Positions 51,544-60,238 of a stretch of DNA of 64,000 bases are shown here, piece after piece. Both the position numbers and the translations under genes were made by a program. Within the stretch, counting starts at the first letter, position 1; every line of letters begins with the position of its first letter. Under the pieces are notes generated by a model. It made no database searches. It worked only from the letters and a program-made list of their open reading frames with translations, and was not told the DNA's origin. Source of the stretch: JAJYRX01 sp041655275 (lineage in GTDB: Bacteria; Pseudomonadota; Gammaproteobacteria; Burkholderiales; Burkholderiaceae_B); NCBI GenBank assembly GCA_041655275.1, contig JBBAFU010000003.1, positions 1 to 64,000 on the forward strand. The letters run 5' to 3'.

Positions 51544-52235
51544 TGGAGATCATTGCCCCCTACATCGACGTGACGCGCGTCGTCATGCCCTTCCTGGTAC
51601 GCGGCTTCATCGAAACTCTGCGCATCTCCTTCTTCGCCATCATCGCCGGCTCCGTGCTCGGCTTCGCCGTCGGCCTGATGCGTACCTACCGCCTGCCCCT
51701 GATCAATGCATTGCTGGGCCTGTACATCCACTTCCTGCGCGGCACACCTTTCCTGGTGCAGCTCTACCTCTTCTACTTCGTGCTGCCCAGCACCGGCGTC
51801 TCGTGGCTGAGCTGGGACTCCGAGACAGCCGCCTTCGTCACCCTGGCGGTTTACACCTCCAGCTATGTGGCCGAAATCGTCACCGGCGCCATCCGCTCGG
51901 TACCGCGCGAGCAGTGGGAGGCCGCATCGGCCATCGCACTGAACCGCTACCAGACCATGCGCCTGGTGATACTGCCCCAGGCCATGCGACTCATCGTGCA
52001 GCCCATGAGCGGCGTCTACGTCATCCTGATCAAGAGCACGGCCATCGTATCGGTCGTGGGCATTGCCGAGCTCACCCGCCAGGGCGAGCAGCTCATCATC
52101 ACTTTCCCGAACCACCTGCTGTACATTTACAGCCTGATCGCCATCATCTATTTCCTGTACTGCTACCCGGTCCTGCGCTTTGCCCGCTGGCTGGAGGTGC
52201 GGGTGGGCGGCGTGAAGAGCGTACCCATGGAATGA
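51540..52235 (+). CDS. Amino-acid ABC transporter permease (HisMQ type), second
   Basis: 231 residues with about five membrane segments. The EAA loop is EAASAIALNRYQTMRLVILPQA, and the first conserved block is FLRGTPFLVQLYLFYFVLP. It starts in an ATGA overlap and ends four bases before the oxidoreductase start. It pairs with the preceding permease. Confidence 0.9.
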   Translation: MMEIIAPYIDVTRVVMPFLVRGFIETLRISFFAIIAGSVLGFAVGLMRTYRLPLINALLGLYIHFLRGTPFLVQLYLFYFVLPSTGVSWLSWDSETAAFVTLAVYTSSYVAEIVTGAIRSVPREQWEAASAIALNRYQTMRLVILPQAMRLIVQPMSGVYVILIKSTAIVSVVGIAELTRQGEQLIITFPNHLLYIYSLIAIIYFLYCYPVLRFARWLEVRVGGVKSVPME

Positions 52236-52239
52236 GGCC

Positions 52240-53532
52240 ATGCCCGGGGACTACATCGACAGCTTCTACCGCCGCAGTCTGAGCGGCGAGACGACCTGGC
52301 CGGCACTGGAAGACGATACACAGACGGAAGTCGCCGTGATCGGGGGCGGGCTCGCGGGCCTGACCTGCGCGCTCGAACTGGCCGGGCGCGGACGCAAGGT
52401 CTGCCTGCTGGAGGCACAGCGTGTCGGCTGGGGTGCCTCGGGGCGCAACGGCGGTTCGGTCAGCCCGTCCTGGTCGGCACGCGATGCCGTGCTGCAGAAG
52501 AAGCTGGGCCAGGATCATTTCGATGCCCTGTTCCGCCTGTCGATGGAGGGCGTCGACATGGTACGCGAACGCGCCCTCACGCTGGCCGGCGATGCGGCCC
52601 AGGTGGTGCCCGGCCACCTCAAGCTCTCCACCTACGACAACGCCGACGCCTTTCAGCGCAGCTGCGAGGCGCAGGCACGGCGCTACGACCGCCCGCTGCA
52701 TTACCTGGACCGCAGCGCGGTGCGTGCATTGCTCGACAGCCCTCGCTACCACCAGGGCCTGTATGCAGAGGATGGCTTTCATTTCCATCCCCTGAACTAC
52801 TGTCAGGCCCTGGCGCGCGAATGCGCCCGTCTGGGCGTGGCCGTACACGAACACAGTGCCGTGCAGTCCCTGCAGGGGCGTCAGGGCGACTTCCTGCTCG
52901 ACACGGGCAAGGCGCGCGTCACGGCTTCGACGGTCGTCATCTGCACCGGCGGCTACACCGGCGGGCTGGTACCTGCGCTGCAACGCGCCTACCTGCCCAT
53001 CGCCACCTATGTGATGCTGACCGAACCGCTGGGCGAGCGCCTGCAGCAGGCCATACGCAGTCACGCTGCACTGGGTGATACGCGTCGTGCCGGCAACTAC
53101 TATCGCCTGGTTGAAAACGGCCGGCGCCTGCTGTGGGGCGGCCACATCACGACGCGCGTGAGTGATCCGCGCAATATCACCGCCATCCTGCAACGCGAGC
53201 TGGCGCTATGCTACCCGCAACTGCGCGATGCCCCGATTGCCCTCACATGGTCCGGGCTGATGGCCTATGCGCGCCACATGATGCCCCAGATCGGGCAGCT
53301 GGCTCCCGGGCTGTGGCATTGCACCGCCTTTGGCGGCCACGGCGTGAACACCACCGCCATCGGTGCGCGCTGCGTGGCCGAGGCGATCACGGGCGAGTCC
53401 GATCGCTGGCGCCGCTTCGCACCTTTCGGCCTGGCATGGAATGGCGGCCCCCTGGGGAGGGCCGCCGTGCAGCTGACCTACTGGCGCTACCAGATGCTTG
53501 ACCGTGCCCGCGAGCGCCGGTCGGCCGCCTGA
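52240..53532 (+). CDS. FAD-dependent amine/amino-acid oxidoreductase (PuuB/DadA-like)
   Basis: 430 residues with the FAD motif AVIGGGLAGLTCALELAGRG near residue 31, WGASGRNGGSVSPSW and VVICTGGYTGGL. The C-terminal FGGHGVNTTAIGARCVAEAI fits the DAO fold of gamma-glutamylputrescine oxidase and related enzymes. Substrates in the family are polyamine conjugates, D-amino acids or sarcosine. It sits four bases after the ABC permease, so the imported compound is its likely substrate. Confidence 0.85.
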   Translation: MPGDYIDSFYRRSLSGETTWPALEDDTQTEVAVIGGGLAGLTCALELAGRGRKVCLLEAQRVGWGASGRNGGSVSPSWSARDAVLQKKLGQDHFDALFRLSMEGVDMVRERALTLAGDAAQVVPGHLKLSTYDNADAFQRSCEAQARRYDRPLHYLDRSAVRALLDSPRYHQGLYAEDGFHFHPLNYCQALARECARLGVAVHEHSAVQSLQGRQGDFLLDTGKARVTASTVVICTGGYTGGLVPALQRAYLPIATYVMLTEPLGERLQQAIRSHAALGDTRRAGNYYRLVENGRRLLWGGHITTRVSDPRNITAILQRELALCYPQLRDAPIALTWSGLMAYARHMMPQIGQLAPGLWHCTAFGGHGVNTTAIGARCVAEAITGESDRWRRFAPFGLAWNGGPLGRAAVQLTYWRYQMLDRARERRSAA

Positions 53533-53551
53533 TCGACCTCCGCGAAAGGCC

Positions 53552-56188
53552 TCAGACGGCCGCAACCGGCCTGGGTGCAGGCTCGTGGCGCATGCGCACA
53601 CCCTGACGCATCCAGATCAGCAACAGCAGCAGGATGGCCGGCACATAGGACCAGAACTCGGATGGCCGGTCCGGGTTGGGCACCATGATGGACTCGATAT
53701 CCCATCCCTGCTCCCAGCCCGCGCGCCGCGCCGCGCTGCCGAAGCGCACATTCGAGATCTGCGCCGTATCGCCGAAGGCCATGATCATGAGTCCCGTGGC
53801 CGCGAGGCGCTGGGTGGCCGCAGCATTGCCGGTGGCCGTGCTGTCGGGCGGCAGGGCCGGCAGGGCGACGCCCACCGTCTTCTCGAGATCATCGCCTTCG
53901 ACGTTCATACCCTTGATGACGGCCACCAGGCGGCCGTTGTGCGGCATTCTGGACGCCACCTCCATGAGCTCGGCTGCCGGGCGCTCCACGTACTTGGGCG
54001 CAACGTAGCTGACCAGCCAGTCGGGCCGGAAGAGGATGAAGGTGATCGCGAGCAGGGCAATGACTTCGACCCAGCTGCACTTGAAGCGCATCCACCCCAG
54101 GGTGGCAGCCGAGAAGGTGAGCGATGCCAGCGTGGCCCCGAAGATCACCAGACTCAGCTCCACCCAGCTGCCGATGTCCATGAGCAGCAACAGGGGGTTG
54201 AAGATGAACATGAAGGGCAGTACCGCCGTACGCATGGCATACTTGACGCCCTGGACGCCGGTATGCAGCGGGTCGGCGCCTGAAATCGCCGCCGCTGCAA
54301 AAGTGGCCAGACCCACCGGTGGCGTGATGTCGGCCATGATGCCGAAATAGAACACGAACAGGTGCACGGCAATGAGCGGGATGATGAGCCCGTTCTGGGC
54401 CCCCAGCTCCACCACCACCGGCGCCATCAGCGTGGCCATCAGGATGTAGTTGGCTGTCGTGGGCATGCCCAGGCCCAGTACCAGACACACGGCGGCAGTG
54501 AAGAACAGCATGACCAGCACACTGCCCATGGAGACGATCTCGACAAAGGCCGTCATGCGCAGGCCCAGGCCCGTGAGGGTGATGGCACCCACGATGAGGC
54601 CCGCCGTGCCGCAGGCAATGGCGATACCCACCATGTTGCGTGCGCCGTCTTCAAGCCCGAGTATCATTTCGTGGAAACCGCGACGGATGGCGGGCGCAAT
54701 GGACTGGCGACGGAAGAAGGCCATGAGCGGGCGTTGTGTGGCCATCTGGAACAGCATGGACATGACGCCCCAGAACGCCGACAGCCCGGGCGAGAGTTGC
54801 TCTATCGTCAGGCACCACACAAGGATGCCGATGGGGATGAGGAAGTACAGGCCGGACCTGACCGTGGGCCAGGGCTCGGGGCGGTCATCGGTCACCTTGA
54901 CCTCGGCCGCCAGGTCGGGATGGCGGGAGGCCCCCCACAGCAGCCATACATACAGCACGAGCAGGATGGCGGACAGTATCCAGATGGCGTTTTCACCCGC
55001 CACCGCCTGTACGCCCGTACCCACCCAGTAAACCGCCCCCATGACCAGGATGGTGCCGGCAATACCCATGCCCAGGCCGGCGATCCGCTGCAGCGGCGTC
55101 TTCGGCGCATGTGCCGCCGCCATGGGCTCCAGCCCCAGCTTGAGGGCTTCCAGGTGCACCATGTAGAACAGCGCGATATAGGAAATGGACGCCGGCAAAA
55201 TGGCATGGCGGATGACGTCGGTATAGGGGATGCCGACATATTCGATCATCAGGAAGGCTGCCGCTCCCATGACCGGCGGCATGATCTGCCCGTTCACCGA
55301 CGCCGACGTCTCGACGGCTCCGGCACGCACTGCACCGTAGCCGGCGCGTTTCATGAGCGGGATGGTGAAGATCCCCGTGGTCACCACATTGGCCACCGAT
55401 GACCCCGACACCATGCCGTTGAGCGCCGAGGAGGCCACCGCCACCTTGGCCGGACCACCGCGCAGATGGCCCAGCAGCGCGAAGGACACCTGCATCATGT
55501 AATTGCCGGCCCCCCCGCGATCGAGCAGGGAGCCGAACAGCACGAAGATGAAGATATAGGAAACCGACACGCCCAGCGCCACACCGTAGACGCCTTCGGT
55601 CGTGAGCCACATATGGCTCATGAGACGTTCAATGGACGCGCCGCGATGCGACAGGGCATCGGGCAGCCAGGGGCCCAGGAAGCTGTAGAGCACGAAGACC
55701 GTACCCAGAATGGCCATGGGTGCGCCCAGCGAACGGCGCGTGGCTTCGAGCAGCAGCAGCAGGCCGATGACGGCCACGACCACGTCCATGGTTGTGGGAA
55801 TGCCGGGACGCTGGGCAAGTTCGTTATAGAAGAGGAACAGGTAGGAGCCACAGAAGGCTGCCACTACCGCCAGCACCCAGTCATGGATGGGCATGACATC
55901 GCGCGGCGCACTCTTGCGTGCCGGATAGGCCAGATACGCGAGGAACATGGCCGTGCCCAGATGCAGGGCGCGCGCCTCGGTATCGTTGAAGATGGCGAAA
56001 TTGAACGTGAAAGGCAGCGGCGAGGCATACCAGAGCTGGAACAGGGACCAGAAGACCGCGGCAAGAAACAGTATGCGGCCCGTGAAGCCGCCCACCGTGC
56101 GGCCACCCTTGTCGACATCGGCCACGAACTGTTCCAGTTTGGCCGTATCGGGAGTATGTGCTTGATCGTTTTCCGGGCTTGGGTTCAT
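53552..56188 (-). CDS. TRAP transporter fused permease (4TM/12TM) with DUF3394-like C-terminus
   Basis: A fused DctQ-DctM type permease of 878 residues with many membrane helices. Conserved blocks are NGMVSGSSVANVVTTGIFTIPLMKR, GQIMPPVMGAAAFLM and GLGMPTTANYILMATLMAPVVVE. A periplasmic C-terminal segment (about 745-850) ends in a last helix. That segment contains a PDZ-like NVRFGSAARRAGWEQGWDIESI typical of DUF3394. The start is ATG 56188. Together with the TAXI protein it drives sodium- or proton-linked uptake. The gene is convergent with the oxidoreductase gene. Confidence 0.9.
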   Translation of the reverse strand: MNPSPENDQAHTPDTAKLEQFVADVDKGGRTVGGFTGRILFLAAVFWSLFQLWYASPLPFTFNFAIFNDTEARALHLGTAMFLAYLAYPARKSAPRDVMPIHDWVLAVVAAFCGSYLFLFYNELAQRPGIPTTMDVVVAVIGLLLLLEATRRSLGAPMAILGTVFVLYSFLGPWLPDALSHRGASIERLMSHMWLTTEGVYGVALGVSVSYIFIFVLFGSLLDRGGAGNYMMQVSFALLGHLRGGPAKVAVASSALNGMVSGSSVANVVTTGIFTIPLMKRAGYGAVRAGAVETSASVNGQIMPPVMGAAAFLMIEYVGIPYTDVIRHAILPASISYIALFYMVHLEALKLGLEPMAAAHAPKTPLQRIAGLGMGIAGTILVMGAVYWVGTGVQAVAGENAIWILSAILLVLYVWLLWGASRHPDLAAEVKVTDDRPEPWPTVRSGLYFLIPIGILVWCLTIEQLSPGLSAFWGVMSMLFQMATQRPLMAFFRRQSIAPAIRRGFHEMILGLEDGARNMVGIAIACGTAGLIVGAITLTGLGLRMTAFVEIVSMGSVLVMLFFTAAVCLVLGLGMPTTANYILMATLMAPVVVELGAQNGLIIPLIAVHLFVFYFGIMADITPPVGLATFAAAAISGADPLHTGVQGVKYAMRTAVLPFMFIFNPLLLLMDIGSWVELSLVIFGATLASLTFSAATLGWMRFKCSWVEVIALLAITFILFRPDWLVSYVAPKYVERPAAELMEVASRMPHNGRLVAVIKGMNVEGDDLEKTVGVALPALPPDSTATGNAAATQRLAATGLMIMAFGDTAQISNVRFGSAARRAGWEQGWDIESIMVPNPDRPSEFWSYVPAILLLLLIWMRQGVRMRHEPAPRPVAAV

Positions 56189-56297
56189 GTGGGCTTCCCC
56201 TGGATTGCGCGGCAGCGCCGGCCTGGCAACCCCTGCGCGTGATGACACCACCTGTCGGCACCAGCGAGGCCCCGAATTGCTGGCACGAGAAGATACG

Positions 56298-56347
56298 CTG
56301 ACGGCCCGGCGGGGCCGTCAGGCAGGCGTGGCCCCGAAGGGCCACGC
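56298..56347 (-). other. Two tandem hairpins between TAXI protein and TRAP permease genes
   Basis: Read on the minus strand, the first hairpin is GCGTGGCCC-TTCG-GGGCCACGC (56347-56326), with a cUUCGg tetraloop. The second is a 10-bp stem CTGACGGCCC with loop CGCC (56321-56298). No T-run follows either. They sit 9 nt after the binding-protein stop and 109 nt before the permease start. The placement suits mRNA stabilisation or decay barriers that keep the binding protein more abundant than the permease. Confidence 0.6.
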
Positions 56348-56355
56348 GAACCAAC

Positions 56356-57363
56356 TTACATCAGACCTTTTTCTTTGTAGTATTTTTCAGCACCGGGATG
56401 CAGGGGCGCCGACAGCCCGTCGGCCACCATGTCCTTGCGATCCAGATGTGCGAAGGCCGGGTGCAGCTTCTTGAAGTCGTCGAAGTTGTCGAAGACGGCC
56501 TTCACAACCTGATAGACGACGTTCTCGGGTACATCCTCCGAGGAGACGAAAGTTGCCAGCACACCGTAGGTGGGGATGTCCTCATCATTATTGGCATACA
56601 GGCCACCGGGAATGGCGACCTTGGCATAGTGGGGATACTTGTCGACCAGACCATCGACCGCCGGCCCCGTGAGCGGCACGATCTTGGCGCCGCAAGTGGT
56701 GGTGGGATCCTGGATGTTGGCCGAGGGGTGGCCCACGCCATAGAAGAAGCCGTCGATCTTGCCATCGCACAGCGCAGCGCCATGCTCGTCGGGCCGCAGC
56801 TCGGATGCCAGCTTGAAGAAGGTCTTCATGTCATCGCCACGCGCTTCCAGCAGCTGTTCCATGGAGGCACGCGTGCCCGAACCCGGGTTGCCCACGTTGA
56901 AGCGCTTGTCCTTCAGATCATCGAAGGACTTGATGTTGGCTTCCTTGCGGGTGACCACGGTGAAAGGCTCGGGGTGCAGCGAGAACACCGAGCGCAGCTT
57001 CTTGAAGGCGCCGCCTTCCTTGAACTGGCCTTCGCCGTTGTAGGCGTTGTAGCCGACGTCGGACTGCACCACGCCCAGGTCGAGCTCACCCGCCTTGATG
57101 GTGTTGACGTTGAAGACCGAACCGCCCGTGGATTCCACCGAGCAGCGCAGGCCGTGCTCTGCCCTGTCCTTGTTGACGAGACGGCAGATGGCACCACCGG
57201 CCGCATAATACACGCCGGTGACACCGCCCGTGCCTATGCTGATGAACTGCTGCTGTGCCGCCGCCGGCAGCGGTGCTGCCATCATGGCGACCACTGCCGC
57301 CGCTCCGGTGGCAAGCGTGAGTTTCTTGCCTGTGAGGTGCTTATCGAACCATTTTTGCATCAT
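56356..57363 (-). CDS. TAXI-family TRAP transporter substrate-binding protein
   Basis: 335 residues with a signal peptide ending near APLPAAAQQQ (about residue 36). FISIGTGGVTGVYYAAGGAICRLVN is the TAXI N-terminal signature. NPGSGTRASMEQLLEARG and ELRPDEHGAALCDGKIDGFFYGVGHPS follow. AAGGAG lies five bases before ATG 57363. TAXI ligands are mostly small acids such as glutamate or oxoglutarate. It is linked with a fused TRAP permease and gabD. Confidence 0.92.
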   Translation of the reverse strand: MMQKWFDKHLTGKKLTLATGAAAVVAMMAAPLPAAAQQQFISIGTGGVTGVYYAAGGAICRLVNKDRAEHGLRCSVESTGGSVFNVNTIKAGELDLGVVQSDVGYNAYNGEGQFKEGGAFKKLRSVFSLHPEPFTVVTRKEANIKSFDDLKDKRFNVGNPGSGTRASMEQLLEARGDDMKTFFKLASELRPDEHGAALCDGKIDGFFYGVGHPSANIQDPTTTCGAKIVPLTGPAVDGLVDKYPHYAKVAIPGGLYANNDEDIPTYGVLATFVSSEDVPENVVYQVVKAVFDNFDDFKKLHPAFAHLDRKDMVADGLSAPLHPGAEKYYKEKGLM

Positions 57364-57432
57364 TGATCTCCTTGGGAATACCCTTTTCCTGCCGACACGA
57401 TGCCAGCATCGTTCTTCAAGAGCGTTTCGCGT

Positions 57433-57481
57433 ATTTTGCCAAAATCTGTGACCAGTTGCATCGTGGCTAACCCTTGGTCAC
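57433..57481. promoter_or_regulatory. Palindromes between gabD and the TAXI gene
   Basis: ATTTTG-C-CAAAAT (57433-57445) is a perfect 6-1-6 palindrome. GTGACCA (57448-57454) and TGGTCAC (57475-57481) form a second inverted repeat over 20 nt. They lie in the 130-bp gap upstream of the TAXI gene on its control side. They may be an operator set. No regulator is known here. Confidence 0.35.
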
Positions 57482-57493
57482 GCGCAACACGCC

Positions 57494-58948
57494 TCAGATA
57501 CCGCCCATGCACAGATACTTCATGACCATATAGTCATCCAGCCCGTAGCGCGAACCTTCTCGCCCCAGCCCCGACTGCTTGACGCCGCCAAACGGCGCTG
57601 CCTCGTTCGACAATATGCCGGTATTGATGCCCACCATACCGTACTCCAGGCCCTCGGCCACGCGCCAGATGCGCCCGATGTCGCGACTGTAGAAATAGGC
57701 GGCCAGGCCGAATTCCGTATCGTTGGCCAGCGCAATGACTTCATCATCGCTGTGGAAGCGGAACAGCGGTGCCAGCGGGCCAAAGGTCTCCTCGCGTGCC
57801 ACCTTCATTGTGGGCGTGACATCGGCAATGATGGTCGGCTGGAAGAATGTACCGCCCAGCGCATGCGGCTGGCCGCCGATGAGCACGCGACCACCATGGC
57901 TGACGGCATCATCGATGTGTTCGCGCACCTTGGCCACGGCCGCCTCGTCGATGAGGGGGCCCTGGTTCACACCGTCATCCAGGCCGCTGCCGACCTTCAG
58001 ATCACCCACGGCCTTGACCAGGCGCCGGGCAAACTCGTCGTAGACGGCATCGTGTACATAGATGCGGTTGGCGCAGACGCAGGTCTGGCCGGCATTGCGA
58101 TACTTGCTGGCCATGGCCCCCGCCACGGCGGCATCCAGATCGGCATCGTCGAAGACGATGAAGGGCGCATTGCCGCCCAGCTCCATGGACACCTTCTTGA
58201 TGGTGCTGGCGCTTTGCTGAATGAGCAGACGGCCGATTTCCGTGGATCCGGTGAAGCTCACCTTGCGTACGATGGGATTGGATGTCATTTCCCCGCCAAT
58301 GGCGCCGGCCGAACCCGTGAGTACGGAGAAGACGCCGGCAGGCACGCCCGCCTCCTCGGCCAGAACGGCCAGTGCAAGCGCGGAAAAAGGCGTCTGCGAT
58401 GCAGGCTTGACCACCAGCGGGCAACCCGCCCCCATGGCAGCACCTGCCTTGCGCGTGATCATTGCCGACGGGAAATTCCAGGGCGTGATGGCGGCGCACA
58501 CACCCACGGGCTCACGCGTGACCACAATGCGCAAGTCATTCGAGGGGGCGGGAATGGTGTCGCCGTAGGCGCGCTTGCCTTCCTCGGCATACCACTCGAA
58601 ATAGGCGGCACCATAGGCAACTTCGCCCCTGGCTTCGGCCAGCGGCTTGCCCTGCTCGGACGTCATGATGACGGCAAGATCATCGGCGTTCTCCATCATC
58701 AGCTCATACCAGCGACGCAGGATGGCGGCGCGCTGCTTGGCGCTCTTGTTGCGCCAGATGCCCCAGGCGGCATTGGCCGCCTCGATGGCACGGCGCGTCT
58801 CGGCCGCACCCATGCGCGGCACCGTGCCGATACGCTCACGCGTGGCGGGATTGATGACGTCCAGGGTCTCGCCGCTATCGGCGTCCACCCATTGCCCGTT
58901 CAGGTAACACTGCTGGCGCAGCAGGCCAGGATTCTTAAGATTCAGCAC
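57494..58948 (-). CDS. gabD: NAD(P)-dependent succinate-semialdehyde dehydrogenase
   Basis: Oxidises succinate semialdehyde to succinate. It has 484 residues with the catalytic Glu in MELGGNAPFIVF and catalytic Cys in NAGQTCVCANRIYV. VGVCAAITPWNFPSAMI and FTGSTEIGRLL are typical GabD blocks. The start is GTG 58948, eight bases after GGAGG. It lies upstream of the TRAP/TAXI transporter on the same strand and may process what the importer brings in. A related aldehyde dehydrogenase role cannot be excluded. Confidence 0.9.
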   Translation of the reverse strand: MLNLKNPGLLRQQCYLNGQWVDADSGETLDVINPATRERIGTVPRMGAAETRRAIEAANAAWGIWRNKSAKQRAAILRRWYELMMENADDLAVIMTSEQGKPLAEARGEVAYGAAYFEWYAEEGKRAYGDTIPAPSNDLRIVVTREPVGVCAAITPWNFPSAMITRKAGAAMGAGCPLVVKPASQTPFSALALAVLAEEAGVPAGVFSVLTGSAGAIGGEMTSNPIVRKVSFTGSTEIGRLLIQQSASTIKKVSMELGGNAPFIVFDDADLDAAVAGAMASKYRNAGQTCVCANRIYVHDAVYDEFARRLVKAVGDLKVGSGLDDGVNQGPLIDEAAVAKVREHIDDAVSHGGRVLIGGQPHALGGTFFQPTIIADVTPTMKVAREETFGPLAPLFRFHSDDEVIALANDTEFGLAAYFYSRDIGRIWRVAEGLEYGMVGINTGILSNEAAPFGGVKQSGLGREGSRYGLDDYMVMKYLCMGGI

Positions 58949-58991
58949 GGCAAAACCTCCTATGAAACAGGATCACAAAACACTGGATTCA

Positions 58992-60230
58992 TCATACACC
59001 CGAGCCCGCCTCCGATCCGTCTTGCAAACGATCATCATCCAGGGCGACGTCAAGCGGCTCCACCACCGGCAGGACGCGCGAGGCGCGATCCGACACCTGG
59101 GCAAAACGGGATACCTTGGCACTCAGCCCCTGCTGGCCGGCAACCGCCGTCACCACGTCGTTGTAGTGCCGGCTCACGGCGCCAAGGCCGGCGCCCAGAC
59201 GTTTCAGGCGTTCAGCCACACGGGCCACCTGACGATGCAGCTCGCCGGCATGCTCGGCCAGCTCATGGGCCTGCTCATGACTGCGCACCATGGCCCAGAC
59301 GTGGGCCACCGTACGCAGCACAGGCAGCAGCGTAGTGTGCGATACCAGCGCCACCTGCTGCCGCCAGGCATGATCGACGAGCTCCGGCGCCTGACGCAAG
59401 GCCTCGATGTAGGCAGCTTCCACGGGCAGATACAGAAAGACGAATCCCGGGCTGTGCACACCCTCGAGATGGCCATATTCCCTGGACGCCAGATCATCGA
59501 TATGCCGGCGTACTGAACGCACATGTGCCTCCAGGGCCTGGCGCCGGATATCCGGGTCGGTCTGCGTCTGGGCGCGCTCATAATCGAGCAGCGACACCTT
59601 GCTGTCGATGACCAGATGCCGGCCGTCGGGCAGATCGAGCACGAAATCCGGCTGACGCCGCTGACCGGCGGCATCGACATGGGCAGGCTGGGCGCGATAG
59701 TGCACGCCCGGTTCCAGACCTGCCATCTGCAGCGTACGCTCAAGCTGGAATTCGCCCCAGTTGCCCATGAGCTTGTTATCCCCGCGCAGGGCACCGGCCA
59801 GGCTTTCCGCCTGCTCGCCCAGCCGCCGGCCCAGATCGCCCACGTGGCCGATCTGCGCCTTCAGCGCCGCATTGCCCCGCACGGCTTCATCATGGACATG
59901 CTCTATCCGCTTCTGAAAGCCGGCCAGCTGTTCGCGCAATGCGAGATAGGCCTGCTCGATAGCCGGCGCGGGCTGCTGCCCGATGGCGCGGGCTTCATCG
60001 AGCCGCTCGCGCAATTGTGCACACTCTGCCTGCGCCTGGCCCAGATCCCGGTACAGGACGAGCTGCTCATCGCGGACGTGACGCAACTCTTCCTGCAACC
60101 GGCGGCTTTCGCGGCGCTGGCGCCCCAGGCGCCAGAAACTCCAGAACAGGCACACCAGCAATACCAGGCCCGGCACGACAAGATCGTTACTCGCGATCGA
60201 TTGCCATGCGGGACTGAATGATTCGGGCAT
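58992..60230 (-). CDS. rmuC: DNA recombination protein RmuC
   Basis: 412 residues. A membrane helix (about 17-36) is followed by a coiled coil (residues 40-140) and the RmuC nuclease-like domain: GNWGEFQLERTLQMAGL, DFVLDLPDGRHLVIDSKVSLLDYE and VHSPGFVFLYLPVEAAYIEAL. RmuC limits inversions at short repeats in E. coli, and its nuclease activity is presumed. It follows panB by eight bases. Confidence 0.92.
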   Translation of the reverse strand: MPESFSPAWQSIASNDLVVPGLVLLVCLFWSFWRLGRQRRESRRLQEELRHVRDEQLVLYRDLGQAQAECAQLRERLDEARAIGQQPAPAIEQAYLALREQLAGFQKRIEHVHDEAVRGNAALKAQIGHVGDLGRRLGEQAESLAGALRGDNKLMGNWGEFQLERTLQMAGLEPGVHYRAQPAHVDAAGQRRQPDFVLDLPDGRHLVIDSKVSLLDYERAQTQTDPDIRRQALEAHVRSVRRHIDDLASREYGHLEGVHSPGFVFLYLPVEAAYIEALRQAPELVDHAWRQQVALVSHTTLLPVLRTVAHVWAMVRSHEQAHELAEHAGELHRQVARVAERLKRLGAGLGAVSRHYNDVVTAVAGQQGLSAKVSRFAQVSDRASRVLPVVEPLDVALDDDRLQDGSEAGSGV

Positions 60231-60238
60231 GTCTGCCC

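Noticed and set aside
57752..59335. 527-residue plus-strand ORF antisense to gabD and rmuC
   Set aside because: It crosses two well-defined genes and their gap, with low-complexity composition and no motif.
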